Below, piece by piece: positions 51,474-61,027 of a DNA stretch of 64,000 bases (position 1 is its first letter; each line of letters opens with the position of its first letter). Source of the stretch: Nocardiopsis sp. YSL2 (GTDB taxonomy: Bacteria > Actinomycetota > Actinomycetes > Streptosporangiales > Streptosporangiaceae). The stretch is taken from the NCBI RefSeq assembly GCF_030555055.1, contig NZ_JAMOAO010000001.1, positions 5,766,001 to 5,830,000 on the forward strand. The letters are read 5' to 3'. The notes beneath the pieces are model-generated. The model saw only the letters and a list, made by a program, of their open reading frames with translations, did not search any database and was not told where the DNA came from. Position numbers and translations under genes: made by a program.

Positions 51474-52628
51474 ATGAAAAGAAATGAAGAGAAGAAGTTC
51501 ACTCGCGACCAAAAGGCCAACTCTCCCGCCGACTCATCGAATTCTAAACAAGTGCCAAATGATCCGGCATGCCAAGAACGGGGAAGTGAAGAGAAGAAGC
51601 ACAAGAGATCTGTCTACGGAATCTTACAGGAGCGCTATTTCCCGGAAGGACAGAGCGCACCACGTCGGGTTCGCCTGGGAGCGTGGTCGATATCCATCAC
51701 GCTGGCCCTCCTGGGTACCCTGGCAACCTTCACCTTCGACCTGTGGTCCACGGAGGCACGACTGCGCGAGCAACAGAAGGCAGAGCGCACAGTGGACCAA
51801 GACCGCGCTCCGTTCAGCAGCTCCATCACTTACGACACCACGTCTTTCGAGTCGTTCCAAATCGTCCTGGACCGGCCCCTGACAGCCGAAGAGGGTGAGA
51901 CCCTCCAGGCTACGCCGAGCTCGGAAGTCTGGGAATTCCTTCGGCCCTTGGGAGGGCGGTTGATTCCCTATACCCTCGAGACGGCACCTGCCCCTCCCAC
52001 TGGCGGGGTCTGGGAAGACGGGACCGGCGGCTCCGGCACAGCCGTGTTCACCATGAACCTCCTGTCCACGCGCACCTCCCAGCTGAGCATCGTGGATATG
52101 AAACCGGTGAACATATCCTGCGAGAATCCGACGGCCGTCACCGTCGTTGACTACCCTCCGGCGGGCGCCGCCTCCTATGAGGGAGTGATCGTGGATCTCA
52201 ACCACAATGATCCGATGCTGTACATCACCGATGATGGGCCCGACCAAGGGCAGCCGTACTTCAGCCGCAGGCGGATCGACCTCGGTGGTGGGCTGGAACC
52301 GGGCGGACTCAGGGTGGAGGCACAGGCAGAGGGGCGGTCCTGTGAATGGGAGCTCGAGGCACACTACCTCGACGCCCAGGAGAACACGGGCCAAGTCATC
52401 CTGCGCGATGACGAGCGGCCCTTCGTCGTCGAGGTTCCACCGCGGCAACCCGAGCAGTACTGGCTGGCAGGCTATGCGCACCACGATTCGGGGGAACGTA
52501 CTTTCGTACCGTGCCACGAGACACCGGAGGACTTCAGTTGCAGTCTCGGTCTGGGACTCGAGGACGAGGACGAACTGTCACCAGAAGATGGTGCAGGACC
52601 AGGCGACCCGGAAGACGTCAAGCCTTGA
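51474..52628 (+). CDS. Unrecognised single-pass membrane protein
   Basis: 384 aa, no family recognised. Strongly charged cytoplasmic N-terminus (about 70 residues, many Lys/Glu), one transmembrane helix (WSISITLALLGTLATFTFDL, about 74-93), a short coiled region and an extracytoplasmic beta-like domain (APFSSSITYDTTSFESFQIV; LSIVDMKPVNISCEN; four cysteines), ending in an acidic tail. Codon use and GC are lower than neighbours, indicating recent acquisition. The AAGGAGG at 51454-51460 suits ATG 51474 or, at too short spacing, ATG 51462. A hairpin follows. Confidence 0.8.
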   Translation: MKRNEEKKFTRDQKANSPADSSNSKQVPNDPACQERGSEEKKHKRSVYGILQERYFPEGQSAPRRVRLGAWSISITLALLGTLATFTFDLWSTEARLREQQKAERTVDQDRAPFSSSITYDTTSFESFQIVLDRPLTAEEGETLQATPSSEVWEFLRPLGGRLIPYTLETAPAPPTGGVWEDGTGGSGTAVFTMNLLSTRTSQLSIVDMKPVNISCENPTAVTVVDYPPAGAASYEGVIVDLNHNDPMLYITDDGPDQGQPYFSRRRIDLGGGLEPGGLRVEAQAEGRSCEWELEAHYLDAQENTGQVILRDDERPFVVEVPPRQPEQYWLAGYAHHDSGERTFVPCHETPEDFSCSLGLGLEDEDELSPEDGAGPGDPEDVKP

Positions 52629-52640
52629 GGGAGGTCTTGA

Positions 52641-52664
52641 GGGCGGGCGCACCCGGGCCCGCCC
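52641..52664 (+). terminator. Hairpin terminator
   Basis: GGGCGGGC and GCCCGCCC form an 8-bp GC stem 12 bp after the stop of the membrane protein gene. Confidence 0.55.
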
Positions 52665-52817
52665 GTCCACGGACCGCGCCAAAGCCGTGACCGCCGCGGC
52701 GCAGCGTACGTCCTTGCCTTCGGGGAAAGGCCGAAGGCAGAGCAGGTTCTCGGTTAATCGCCTATGGCTGGGGCTCTTCCAGAACTCGACGTCCTCGACA
52801 TGGTCCAAGGCCGCCTC

Positions 52818-52841
52818 CCCCTACGACCCGCCCCTGTCCCC
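52818..52841 (+). repeat. 24-bp direct repeat, copy 2
   Basis: Identical to 51159-51182. Surrounding sequence to 53013 contains no gene I can support. Confidence 0.75.
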
Positions 52842-53013
52842 GACGGGCGGTGCGCGGCCTTCGCAGCCGCAGTCCGGCCTCCCCGGGGGCCTCTCCTCAT
52901 CGCGCGTTCGACACCGGCTCCTCCCCCGGCGCCGCGACCGGGCGCCCCACCCGCCGAGCACCTGGACGGCTACCCGGCCGGGCTCGCACCGGCCGACGGG
53001 GGCCGCCGTGCCT

Positions 53014-53721
53014 CTAGAGGTTGTCCTCCGGCTGGTCGCCCCAGCCGTCCTCGCCGTTGGTCGGACCAAGGGAGGGCACCGGCGTCGGCTCCGCGGGCTC
53101 GCCCTCGCCCTCCTCGGCCGGCTCCGACTCCTCCCCCGAGGGCTCGGTCTGCTCCATCTCCGGCTGGGTCACCGGGATCTCGGGCGGTGGGAACTGCAGC
53201 ATCCACAGGTACAGGACCGAGACCAGCAGCAGGAGCACCAGCAGGACCGCCCCCAGTCCGCCGATCAGCCACCAGTTGCCCTCGCTCGCCACCACCGCGC
53301 TGTCGCGTCGGCCGACCCAGGGCGCCCACCGCACCGCGGCGCCGCCCCGGTGCCCCGCCCAGTGCGGCAGCACCACCGGGCCGCGCGCCGCGACCCGGCC
53401 GGACCGGGCGGCGCGCTCCAACAGGGAGCCGGCCCCGGCTCCGTCCCCGGCCAGCGGCACCGCGGCCCACAGCGACCCGCGGCCACGGGTCCGGGCGGCG
53501 ACCACGTCGTCGGCGGCGCGCACCGCCTCGGCGAACTGCGCCCGGGCCTGGTCGTCGACTCCCGCGCCGGAGTCCAGGACCGCGATGCTCACCTGGTCGC
53601 CGGAACGGTCGCGGCCCACGTAGACCACGCCGAGCGCGGACGCCCCCATCCGGCCCTCCAGGCGGAACCGTCCGAGTTGGCGTGGATCCCCCTCGTTCAG
53701 CCCCAACGCGCGAACCGCCAC
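53014..53721 (-). CDS. Kinase-like N-domain membrane pseudoenzyme
   Basis: 235 aa. Residues 15-50 (LGRFRLEGRMGASALGVVYV; SGDQVSIAVLD) mimic the glycine loop and beta-3 strand of actinobacterial Ser/Thr kinases, but the invariant Lys is Ala47 and no HRD or DFG motif follows; instead the protein runs into one transmembrane helix (NWWLIGGLGAVLLVLLLLVS, 149-168) and a Pro/Glu-rich extracellular tail. It looks like a kinase that has lost its catalytic core but kept a regulatory N-lobe and anchor. GTG 53721 has GAGAGGGG upstream. Confidence 0.78.
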   Translation of the reverse strand: MAVRALGLNEGDPRQLGRFRLEGRMGASALGVVYVGRDRSGDQVSIAVLDSGAGVDDQARAQFAEAVRAADDVVAARTRGRGSLWAAVPLAGDGAGAGSLLERAARSGRVAARGPVVLPHWAGHRGGAAVRWAPWVGRRDSAVVASEGNWWLIGGLGAVLLVLLLLVSVLYLWMLQFPPPEIPVTQPEMEQTEPSGEESEPAEEGEGEPAEPTPVPSLGPTNGEDGWGDQPEDNL

Positions 53722-53817
53722 GTCAAGCCCCTCTCACCGTCGCCGCCCCGTCCCCCTCGCGTGTACCCCGGCGGAACTGTTCCCAGCCTATCGGTCGCTC
53801 TCGGGCCATTTCGGGTA

Positions 53818-53922
53818 TCACCACCCCATGGCGCCTTGCCAGTCACCTCCGTAGCGCTTGTGCCAGAGGCCGGTCCTGGCGTGGCCGTGATCAACGGGGG
53901 TCAGGGGGTCGATCAGGTTCAT
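53818..53922 (-). CDS. Putative 34-aa peptide
   Basis: An ATG-initiated frame with CCAGGA upstream and high third-position GC encodes a 34-residue peptide whose C-terminal half is rich in Trp and Gly (TGLWHKRYGG, WQGAMGW). It lies 96 bp upstream of the kinase-like gene on the same strand. No homologue recognised; it may be a real small protein or the remains of a longer gene. Confidence 0.3.
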   Translation of the reverse strand: MNLIDPLTPVDHGHARTGLWHKRYGGDWQGAMGW

Positions 53923-54029
53923 CGGCGTCCTGGCTCAAGGCCGCGACCTCGCACATCCCCAGCAGACCCTCGCAGTCGTGCACACCGTGTCCGGGGGACC
54001 ACGGCGCGTTCCACGTGAACCGGCGCGCC

Positions 54030-54197
54030 AAGGGTGGGCCGGGAGTATCGCGATTCCGGTGCACCGGGTGCGGGCACACAGCGGATGTGAACGCGCCCGG
54101 GAACACCCTGGCGCGCGGGCGGACCAGCCCTTCGGGGCGGCCTGCGGAGACCTCTGGGACGCCAGGTCGGCGAAGCAGGAACCGGTTGCGGCCGTGA
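54030..54197 (+). pseudogene. TnpB (IS200/IS605-type) C-terminal remnant
   Basis: GVSRFRCTGCGHTADVNAPG and NTLARG are the C-terminal zinc ribbon and RuvC-III tail of TnpB/OrfB (usual form FxCxxCGHxxxxDxNAAxNIL). The catalytic N-terminal two-thirds is absent and the ribbon's first CxxC is gone. The frame ends at TGA 54197, and the expected IS right-end structure follows. Confidence 0.7.
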
Positions 54198-54219
54198 GGC
54201 GCGCAGCGCCACCGGGCCC

Positions 54220-54260
54220 GGCCGCAATCCCCTTCTTTCAGGAAAGGGAGGACGTCGAAC
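54220..54260 (+). mobile_element. IS200/IS605-type right end remnant
   Basis: AATCCCCTTCTTTCAGG followed by AAAGGGAGGACGTCGA is a subterminal hairpin plus tail of the kind that ends actinobacterial IS605/IS607-type elements just after tnpB (consensus AATCCCC-loop-GGGGAGGATGTCAA). In intact elements this region encodes the end of the omega RNA. No left end is visible. Confidence 0.55.
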
Positions 54261-54485
54261 TGGCCAATCTGCGTAGGAACGGTAGTGTCGCCACAGGCGG
54301 GTGATCACCACCATATTCGGCGTCACCGATGCAGAACGTCCAGCACGGCCACGCGCGGCCGGGGTGGACGCGCCGCAGGAACCACGAGCGCGGAGGCGGG
54401 ATGCGAAAGGCCCGTCACCGCGACCACCACCCGGAAGGAGGAGGGCGCTCCCGCTCTGGCCCGCAGGGAACGCGCCCGAGAATCC

Positions 54486-55553
<1,068 letters not shown>

Positions 55554-55558
55554 TCCCC

Positions 55559-56527
55559 GTGAACATGCCCGCGATCGGTACCGATCCACGCCTGCGCGCC
55601 GCTCTGCGCCGCCTGGACCTGCGTATCGTGCACCGTCTGGACGGGCTGCTGCACGGCGAGCACCTCGGGCTGCGGCTCGGCCCCGGTTCGGAGGCGGCCG
55701 AGGCGCGCCTGTACCAGCCGGGCGAGGACGACGTGCGGCTGATGGACTGGGCGGTGACCGCGCGGACCGACACCCCGCACGTGCGCGACCTGGTGGCCGA
55801 CCGCGAGCTGGAGAGCTGGACGCTGCTGGACCTGTCCCCCAGCATGGACTTCGGGACCGGTGAGCGCTCCAAGCGCGACGTGGCCGTCGGCGCGATGGTG
55901 GCCGCCAACCTGCTGACCCAGCGGGTGGGCGACCGGTTCGGCGCGCACTTCCTGCACCGGGGGAGCATCCGGCGGTGGCCCGCCCGGTCGGGCAAGGAGG
56001 CCCTGCTGGCGCTGCTGGCCACCATCGCGGCCGCGCCGACGGGCGACGAGCGCGAGCCCTCCCCTCATCGGGCGACGCTGGGCGACGCGATCGAGGACCT
56101 GGTGCGCACACGCCGGCGTCGGGGTCTGCGGGTGGTGGTCTCGGACTTCCTGGACACGCCGGCCTTCGGCGGGGAGGTCCTGTGGGAGCGGCCGCTGCGC
56201 CAGCTGGCCCAGCGGCACCAGGTCCTGGTGGTCGAGGTGGTCGACCCCCGGGAGCTGGACGTGCCCGAGATCGGTGACGTGGCCCTGCGCGACCCCCGGT
56301 CGGGGCGGGTGAAGGACGTGCGGCTGACCCGGTCCGTCCGGGAGCGCTACCAGAAGGCCGCGGCGGCCCAGCGGGAGACCGTGCGCGATGCGCTGCGCCG
56401 CTGCGGGGTACACCACTTGGTATTGCGGACAGACCGTGACTGGGTGGTGGATATCGCCAGATTCGTGATTCATCAGCGGCGCACAGCCCACCACCTGGCG
56501 AGGCACACACCGGGAGTGCCCCGATGA
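55559..56527 (+). CDS. DUF58 domain protein
   Basis: 322-aa DUF58 (VWA-like) protein: GEHLGLRLGPGSEAAEARLY, MDWAVTARTDTPHVRDLVADRELE minus its ends, then LLDLSPSMDFGTG as a MIDAS-like DxSxS variant. It works with MoxR ATPases. GTG start 5 bp after the moxR stop; its stop overlaps the next ATG. Confidence 0.9.
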   Translation: MNMPAIGTDPRLRAALRRLDLRIVHRLDGLLHGEHLGLRLGPGSEAAEARLYQPGEDDVRLMDWAVTARTDTPHVRDLVADRELESWTLLDLSPSMDFGTGERSKRDVAVGAMVAANLLTQRVGDRFGAHFLHRGSIRRWPARSGKEALLALLATIAAAPTGDEREPSPHRATLGDAIEDLVRTRRRRGLRVVVSDFLDTPAFGGEVLWERPLRQLAQRHQVLVVEVVDPRELDVPEIGDVALRDPRSGRVKDVRLTRSVRERYQKAAAAQRETVRDALRRCGVHHLVLRTDRDWVVDIARFVIHQRRTAHHLARHTPGVPR

Positions 56528-56607
56528 GCCACGGTGGACGCACGCGAGCACGACGACGGAGCGGGAGCGGCCCGCACGGAGCCGACGCACGGGGGACGAA
56601 CCGATGA
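56524..56607 (+). CDS. Putative 27-aa bridging ORF
   Basis: An ATG overlapping the DUF58 stop (ATGA) opens a 27-codon, Arg-rich frame (SHGGRTRARRRSGSG) whose TGA overlaps the VWA start (again ATGA). The double overlap exactly fills the 76-bp gap, so ribosomes could pass from DUF58 to the VWA gene. The product itself may have no function. Confidence 0.4.
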   Translation: MSHGGRTRARRRSGSGPHGADARGTNR

Positions 56608-57551
56608 CCTTTCTGGAACCCACGCGGCTGTGGTGGCTGCTGCTCCTGATCGTGTTGGTCGGGGCGTACGTGTTCGCTCAGCGCCAGCGACGCCAGTACA
56701 CGGTGCGCTTCACCAACCTGGAGCTGTTGGACCAGGTGGCCCCGCACCGGCCGGACCTGCGCCGCCATGTCCCGGCGGCGCTGTTCACACTCACCCTGGG
56801 CGTGCTGATCGCGGCGATGGCGGTGCCCGCCATGCCGGTGGAGGCGCCCCGGGAGCGGGCGACGATCATCGTGGCGGTGGACGTGTCGCTGTCGATGGCC
56901 GCGACCGACATCGAACCCGACCGGCTGGAGGCCGCCAAGGAGTCGGCGCAGGGGTTCGTGGAGACGCTGCCGGACCGGTTCAACGTGGGGCTGGTGGCGT
57001 TCTCCTCCACAGCGACGGTGGTGTCCTCCCCCACGCAGGACCACCAGGCGGTGATCGGGTCGATCGAGAATCTGAGGCTGGGTCCGGGGACCGCGATCGG
57101 CGAGGGCGTGTTCGCGTCGCTGGAGGCGATCCGCAGCTTCGACGAGGACTCCGAGGAGGATCCGCCGCCCTCGGCGATCGTGCTGCTCTCCGACGGCGAG
57201 AACACCAGCGGGCGCGAGATCACCCGGGCCGCCGCGGCGGCGGGCGAGGAGGAGGTGCCGGTGTCGACGATCGCGTTCGGCAGCGGTGCGGCGATGATCG
57301 AGATCGACGGCTACCAGGTGCCCGCCGACATCGACAAGGACGCGCTGCGCGGTCTGGCGCAGGACACCGAGGGGCACTTCTACGAGGCGGAGAACGAGAC
57401 GGAGCTGACCGAGGTCTACGAGGACATCGGGTCGTCCCTGGGGACGGAGTTCGTCCACGAGGAAATCGTCACACGGTTCGTGTTGGTGGCCATCGTGCTG
57501 TCCATGGCCACGGCGGTGACCTCACTCTTGTGGTTCCAGCGGCTTCCGTGA
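56604..57551 (+). CDS. VWA-domain membrane protein (BatA-like)
   Basis: 315 aa: two N-terminal membrane segments (LWWLLLLIVLVGAYVF; LFTLTLGVLIAAMAV), a von Willebrand A domain with an intact MIDAS (VAVDVSLSMAATD; GPGTAIGEG; LSDGENTSG) and a C-terminal helix (FVLVAIVLSMATAVTSLLWF). BatA/YfbK-like partners of MoxR/DUF58, implicated in envelope or metal-insertion chaperoning. Confidence 0.93.
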   Translation: MTFLEPTRLWWLLLLIVLVGAYVFAQRQRRQYTVRFTNLELLDQVAPHRPDLRRHVPAALFTLTLGVLIAAMAVPAMPVEAPRERATIIVAVDVSLSMAATDIEPDRLEAAKESAQGFVETLPDRFNVGLVAFSSTATVVSSPTQDHQAVIGSIENLRLGPGTAIGEGVFASLEAIRSFDEDSEEDPPPSAIVLLSDGENTSGREITRAAAAAGEEEVPVSTIAFGSGAAMIEIDGYQVPADIDKDALRGLAQDTEGHFYEAENETELTEVYEDIGSSLGTEFVHEEIVTRFVLVAIVLSMATAVTSLLWFQRLP

Positions 57552-57691
57552 CACCCGGGAGTGGTGGAGCCACGGGCCCACCCTCCGTATCGTGATTTTG
57601 GCCACATCCCATAAGGCGGGGTTTACACCTTTTACGTCGTCCTTACGGGTTAGCGTTGGCATGTTTTGTCCTGCCAGCCAGTTGAGGAACG

Positions 57692-58423
57692 ATGCCGAAC
57701 ATACCCGCAGCGCCGATGGCGATCTGCTTCGACCTGGACGACACCCTCATCGATGACGAAGCGGCGTCGTCCACCGGACTGCGCGCGGTCATGGACCGCC
57801 TCGGACACCCCGACTTCACCGCCGCGCGCACCCTCTGGGACGTCCAGACCGAGATCTCCTTCGGTGCCTACCTCCGCGGCGACCTGAGCCTGGACCAGCA
57901 GCGCCGCGATCGGATCCGGGCCCTGGCCGTCCAGGCCGGGCACGCCGAGATCGCCGACCAGCACTGCGACGACCTCTACCGGCTCTACCTGGACGCGCAC
58001 CGTTCGGGATGGCAGGCCTTCCCCGACGCCATTCCCGCCCTGCACGCGCTGCACTCCTCCGGCTACCGCCTGGCCGTGGTCACCAACGGCATCGAGGCCC
58101 TCCAGCACGCCAAGCTCCAGGCCCTGGAACTGTCCCCGTACTTCCACGCCGTGGTGTGCGCCGACACCGCCGGCTCGGGCAAGCCCGACCCAGCGATCTT
58201 CCACATGGCCGCGCAGCGGCTCGGTGTGGCCCCCTCCGACTGCTGGCACGTCGGCGACCAGATCCAGTCCGACGGCGTCGGTGCCGTCGCCGCCCGCATG
58301 CACCCGGTCATGGTCGACCGCCGCGGGCGCCAGCGCTTCGAGGGAGTGACCACCGTCGCCACCCTCGATGAGCTCCTGCGCCTGGTCGGACTCCCGAGTG
58401 TGGCCGCCACGGGCTCACTGTGA
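57692..58423 (+). CDS. HAD-family hydrolase
   Basis: 243-aa haloacid-dehalogenase-like phosphatase: CFDLDDTLID (nucleophile DxD), VVTNG (motif II), GSGKPDPAIFHMA (motif III Lys) and WHVGDQIQSDGVGA (motif IV). TGAGGAACG is the ribosome site; TAGCGT (57651-57656) is the probable -10 box, giving a leader of about 30 nt. Its stop overlaps the Nudix start (GTGA). Confidence 0.92.
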   Translation: MPNIPAAPMAICFDLDDTLIDDEAASSTGLRAVMDRLGHPDFTAARTLWDVQTEISFGAYLRGDLSLDQQRRDRIRALAVQAGHAEIADQHCDDLYRLYLDAHRSGWQAFPDAIPALHALHSSGYRLAVVTNGIEALQHAKLQALELSPYFHAVVCADTAGSGKPDPAIFHMAAQRLGVAPSDCWHVGDQIQSDGVGAVAARMHPVMVDRRGRQRFEGVTTVATLDELLRLVGLPSVAATGSL

Positions 58424-59178
58424 CCACCGTGCCCTCGGGCGAGCCGGCCCGGCGTGTGACCGCGCACCTCGTGGTCGCGGGCCCGACCCTGCTCGGCGCG
58501 CGCGTGCTGTTCGGCCAGGATCCCGGCGACGTCGCCCGTGCCCTCGGGCGGCTGGCGCCGGACGAGCCCCTGGTCGCCCTCGACGTGCTCGGCGACGCGG
58601 TCACGGCCCCCGACGGCACTCTGCTCCAGGTGGACCGCGTCGTGTTCGCCACCACCGCGACGGTCGAGCACTGGCCCGCCGTATCGGCCTCGGTCGACCG
58701 GTCCGTGGCTCCCGCGCGGATCCTGGCGGAGGAGGAGCCCGGCCGGCGACCCCGGCTGAGCCGCCTGGCCTCCTACGGGATCGTCACCGACCCCGCCGGG
58801 CGCATCCTGCTCAGCCTGATCGCCGAGGGCTTCCCCGGCGGCGGCACCTGGCACCTCCCGGGCGGCGGTGTCGACCCGGGCGAGGACGTGCGCGGGGCCC
58901 TGCGCCGCGAGGTCCTGGAGGAGACCGCCCAGAAGGGCGTGGTCGGCCGACTGATCACCGTGGCCAGCCACCACCGCGTCCCGCCGACCGGCCCGGAGAT
59001 CTACGCGGTCTGGGTGTTCTCCCACGTGCACGTCCCCCACCCGGGCGAACCCCGGGTACTGGAGGTGGACGGCTCCACGGCCGACTGCGGCTGGTTCACG
59101 CCCGAGGAAGTGGTCGATCTGCGCCTGTCCACGACCGCCAAGCGCGGCCTGGCCTACCTGGTCGCCCACACCCACTGA
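58420..59178 (+). CDS. Nudix hydrolase
   Basis: 252 aa; Nudix box GGGVDPGEDVRGALRREVLE-ET at about residues 148-170 fits GX5EX7REUXEEXGU except that the final Gly is offset. The N-terminal 110 residues form an extra domain. Coupled to the HAD gene, suggesting paired nucleotide or sugar-phosphate clean-up; substrate unknown. Confidence 0.92.
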   Translation: MTTVPSGEPARRVTAHLVVAGPTLLGARVLFGQDPGDVARALGRLAPDEPLVALDVLGDAVTAPDGTLLQVDRVVFATTATVEHWPAVSASVDRSVAPARILAEEEPGRRPRLSRLASYGIVTDPAGRILLSLIAEGFPGGGTWHLPGGGVDPGEDVRGALRREVLEETAQKGVVGRLITVASHHRVPPTGPEIYAVWVFSHVHVPHPGEPRVLEVDGSTADCGWFTPEEVVDLRLSTTAKRGLAYLVAHTH

Positions 59179-59385
59179 CCCCCACGCCCAGTCGCCCGCA
59201 CGGGCCCCAGGAAGTCACCCGTCCTACGCGATGCCAGGGGTGGGAGGGAGGCGATTCAGCCTGCCCCAGCCCCAGGGGGTCAATCCGGGCCGTAGCGAGG
59301 AACGAGCGGCGGCCCGAGGCGAGCACGAGTGAGGGGCCGTAGCGACGACGAAGGCCCCGGCGTGAAAGCGCCCCGAACCCCGGCG
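59179..59385. other. Convergent intergenic region with short repeats
   Basis: Two near-repeats GGCCGTAGCGAGGAACGA (59289-59306) and GGCCGTAGCGACGACGA (59335-59351) and several GGGCC/GGCCC inverted repeats lie between the Nudix and permease stops. They probably form the shared termination region. Confidence 0.4.
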
Positions 59386-60642
59386 TCAGGCGACCCGGTC
59401 ACGTGCCCACCACACCGCGGCGCCCAGACCCAGCACCGCCAGGCCGGTCATCCCCACCGGCAGCGGCAGGCTGCACGCCAGGACCACACACCCCACCAGG
59501 CCGACGACCGGCACGACCAGCGGCGGCCGGGTCTCGTCAGGGCCCAGGCGCAGCGCGGAGGCGTTGGTGATGGCGTAGTACACCAGCACCCCGAACGCGG
59601 AGAAGGCGATCGCCCCGCGCAGGTCGAAGAGCAGGACCAGTCCCACCACCACGGCGCCGACCACGATCTCGGCCCGGTGGGGCACCCCGTGGCGCTCGTG
59701 GACGACCGCCAGCGAGCGCGGCAGGTGGCCGTCGGCGGCCATCGCGGCCGTCGTGCGCGAGACCCCCAGCACGAGGGAGAGCAGGGCGCCCAGACTTGCC
59801 ACGGCGGCGCCCGCCACCATGACCGGGACCAGGGCCGGGTATCCGGCGACCAGGACCGCGTCGACCATCGGCGCGGTGCTGGTGGAGAGCCGGTCGCGTC
59901 CGAGCACGATGAGCAGGCCGGTGCCCACCACCAGGTACAGGGCCAGGACCCCGCCCAGGGTCAGCACGATGGCGCGCGGGATGGTGGTCGCGGGGTCGCG
60001 GACCTCACCGCCCAGGGTCGCGATGCGCGCGTACCCGGCGAAGGCGAAGAAGACCATCCCGGCCGAGCCGAGCAGGCCGAAGCTTCCCGGCCAGGGCCCC
60101 AGCCCGTCCACCTGGGCGACGAGGGCCAGTCGGCCGCTGAACACCATGGCAGCGAGCGCGACCGCCAGCGCGGCCAGGACCAGGGCGACCAGGATCTTGA
60201 CCACGAACGTGGAGCGGCGCACCCCCCGGTAGTTCAGGGCGGTGATCGCCACGACGGCGGCGGCCGCCACCGGGCGCTCCCATCCGGGCAGCACGTAGGC
60301 GGCGAAGGTCAGGGCCATCGCCGCGCAGGAGGCGACCTTGCCGACCACGAAGGACCATCCCGCCAGATAGCCCCACAACGCGCCCAGCCGTTCGGTGCCG
60401 TAGACGTAGGCGCCCCCGGACTGGGGGTGGCACGCGGCGAGCCGGGCCGAGGAGACCGCGTTGCAGTACGCGACGATCCCGGCGATGAGGATGGCGACCG
60501 GAAGCCAGGCGCCCGCACCGACCACGGCGGGGGCGAAGACCGAGAACACGCCCGCGCCCAGCATGGCGCCGGCGCCGATGGCGACCGCGTCGACGGTACC
60601 GAGGACCCGGGCGGGTCCGGCCTGGGGTGACGAGGTGGGCAA
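59386..60642 (-). CDS. APC-family amino acid permease
   Basis: 418-aa permease with about 12 TM segments; N-terminal GAGAMLGAGVFSVFAPAV is the APC TM1 signature (GxG(I/V)F), and CHPQSGGAYVYGTERLG the TM3 region. The TTG at 60642 is chosen because AAGGAG lies at ideal spacing, although the frame is open far upstream. Solute unknown, probably a neutral amino acid. Confidence 0.9.
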   Translation of the reverse strand: MPTSSPQAGPARVLGTVDAVAIGAGAMLGAGVFSVFAPAVVGAGAWLPVAILIAGIVAYCNAVSSARLAACHPQSGGAYVYGTERLGALWGYLAGWSFVVGKVASCAAMALTFAAYVLPGWERPVAAAAVVAITALNYRGVRRSTFVVKILVALVLAALAVALAAMVFSGRLALVAQVDGLGPWPGSFGLLGSAGMVFFAFAGYARIATLGGEVRDPATTIPRAIVLTLGGVLALYLVVGTGLLIVLGRDRLSTSTAPMVDAVLVAGYPALVPVMVAGAAVASLGALLSLVLGVSRTTAAMAADGHLPRSLAVVHERHGVPHRAEIVVGAVVVGLVLLFDLRGAIAFSAFGVLVYYAITNASALRLGPDETRPPLVVPVVGLVGCVVLACSLPLPVGMTGLAVLGLGAAVWWARDRVA

Positions 60643-61027
60643 CGGGTCTCCTTGCGTGAGTACGCCCGGCTCGCGCCGGGTGGCAACGCGCTTCTCCCGG
60701 TCCGGCACGAGAGCACAGCGGTACCTCGGACGCGGCGGCCGCCTCTCTCCCGAAGAGTTCCCGTCCCTTCTCCGACCGCCCTGCACTGGTCCCGACACGA
60801 CTGCGGTCCCGGCTTCGGTGGAAGCCGGGACGCACGTCCCGCCGTCGGGGCGGGAGCCGTGTCCGACTTCCGAGTGTGCCCGATGCGGGTGACCACCGGG
60901 CCCAAACGACCCGAGGCGCGGGTGGCCACTTCCGGTCCGGCCGGTGACACCGCGCACATGATCGCGGCCCCCGGCGGTGCCGGGGGCCGCATGGCCGACG
61001 CGGTGGGTCGCGCCGGTCGCCGGTGGG
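60643..61027. other. Intergenic region
   Basis: No supported gene in about 385 bp. It holds the terminator hairpin at 60964-60990 for the DUF1918 gene and the promoter zone of the permease. Confidence 0.4.
60964..60990 (-). terminator. Hairpin terminator
   Basis: A perfect 12-bp stem (GCGGCCCCCGGC / GCCGGGGGCCGC) with a 3-nt loop, 38 bp past the stop of the minus-strand DUF1918 gene. Confidence 0.65.
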
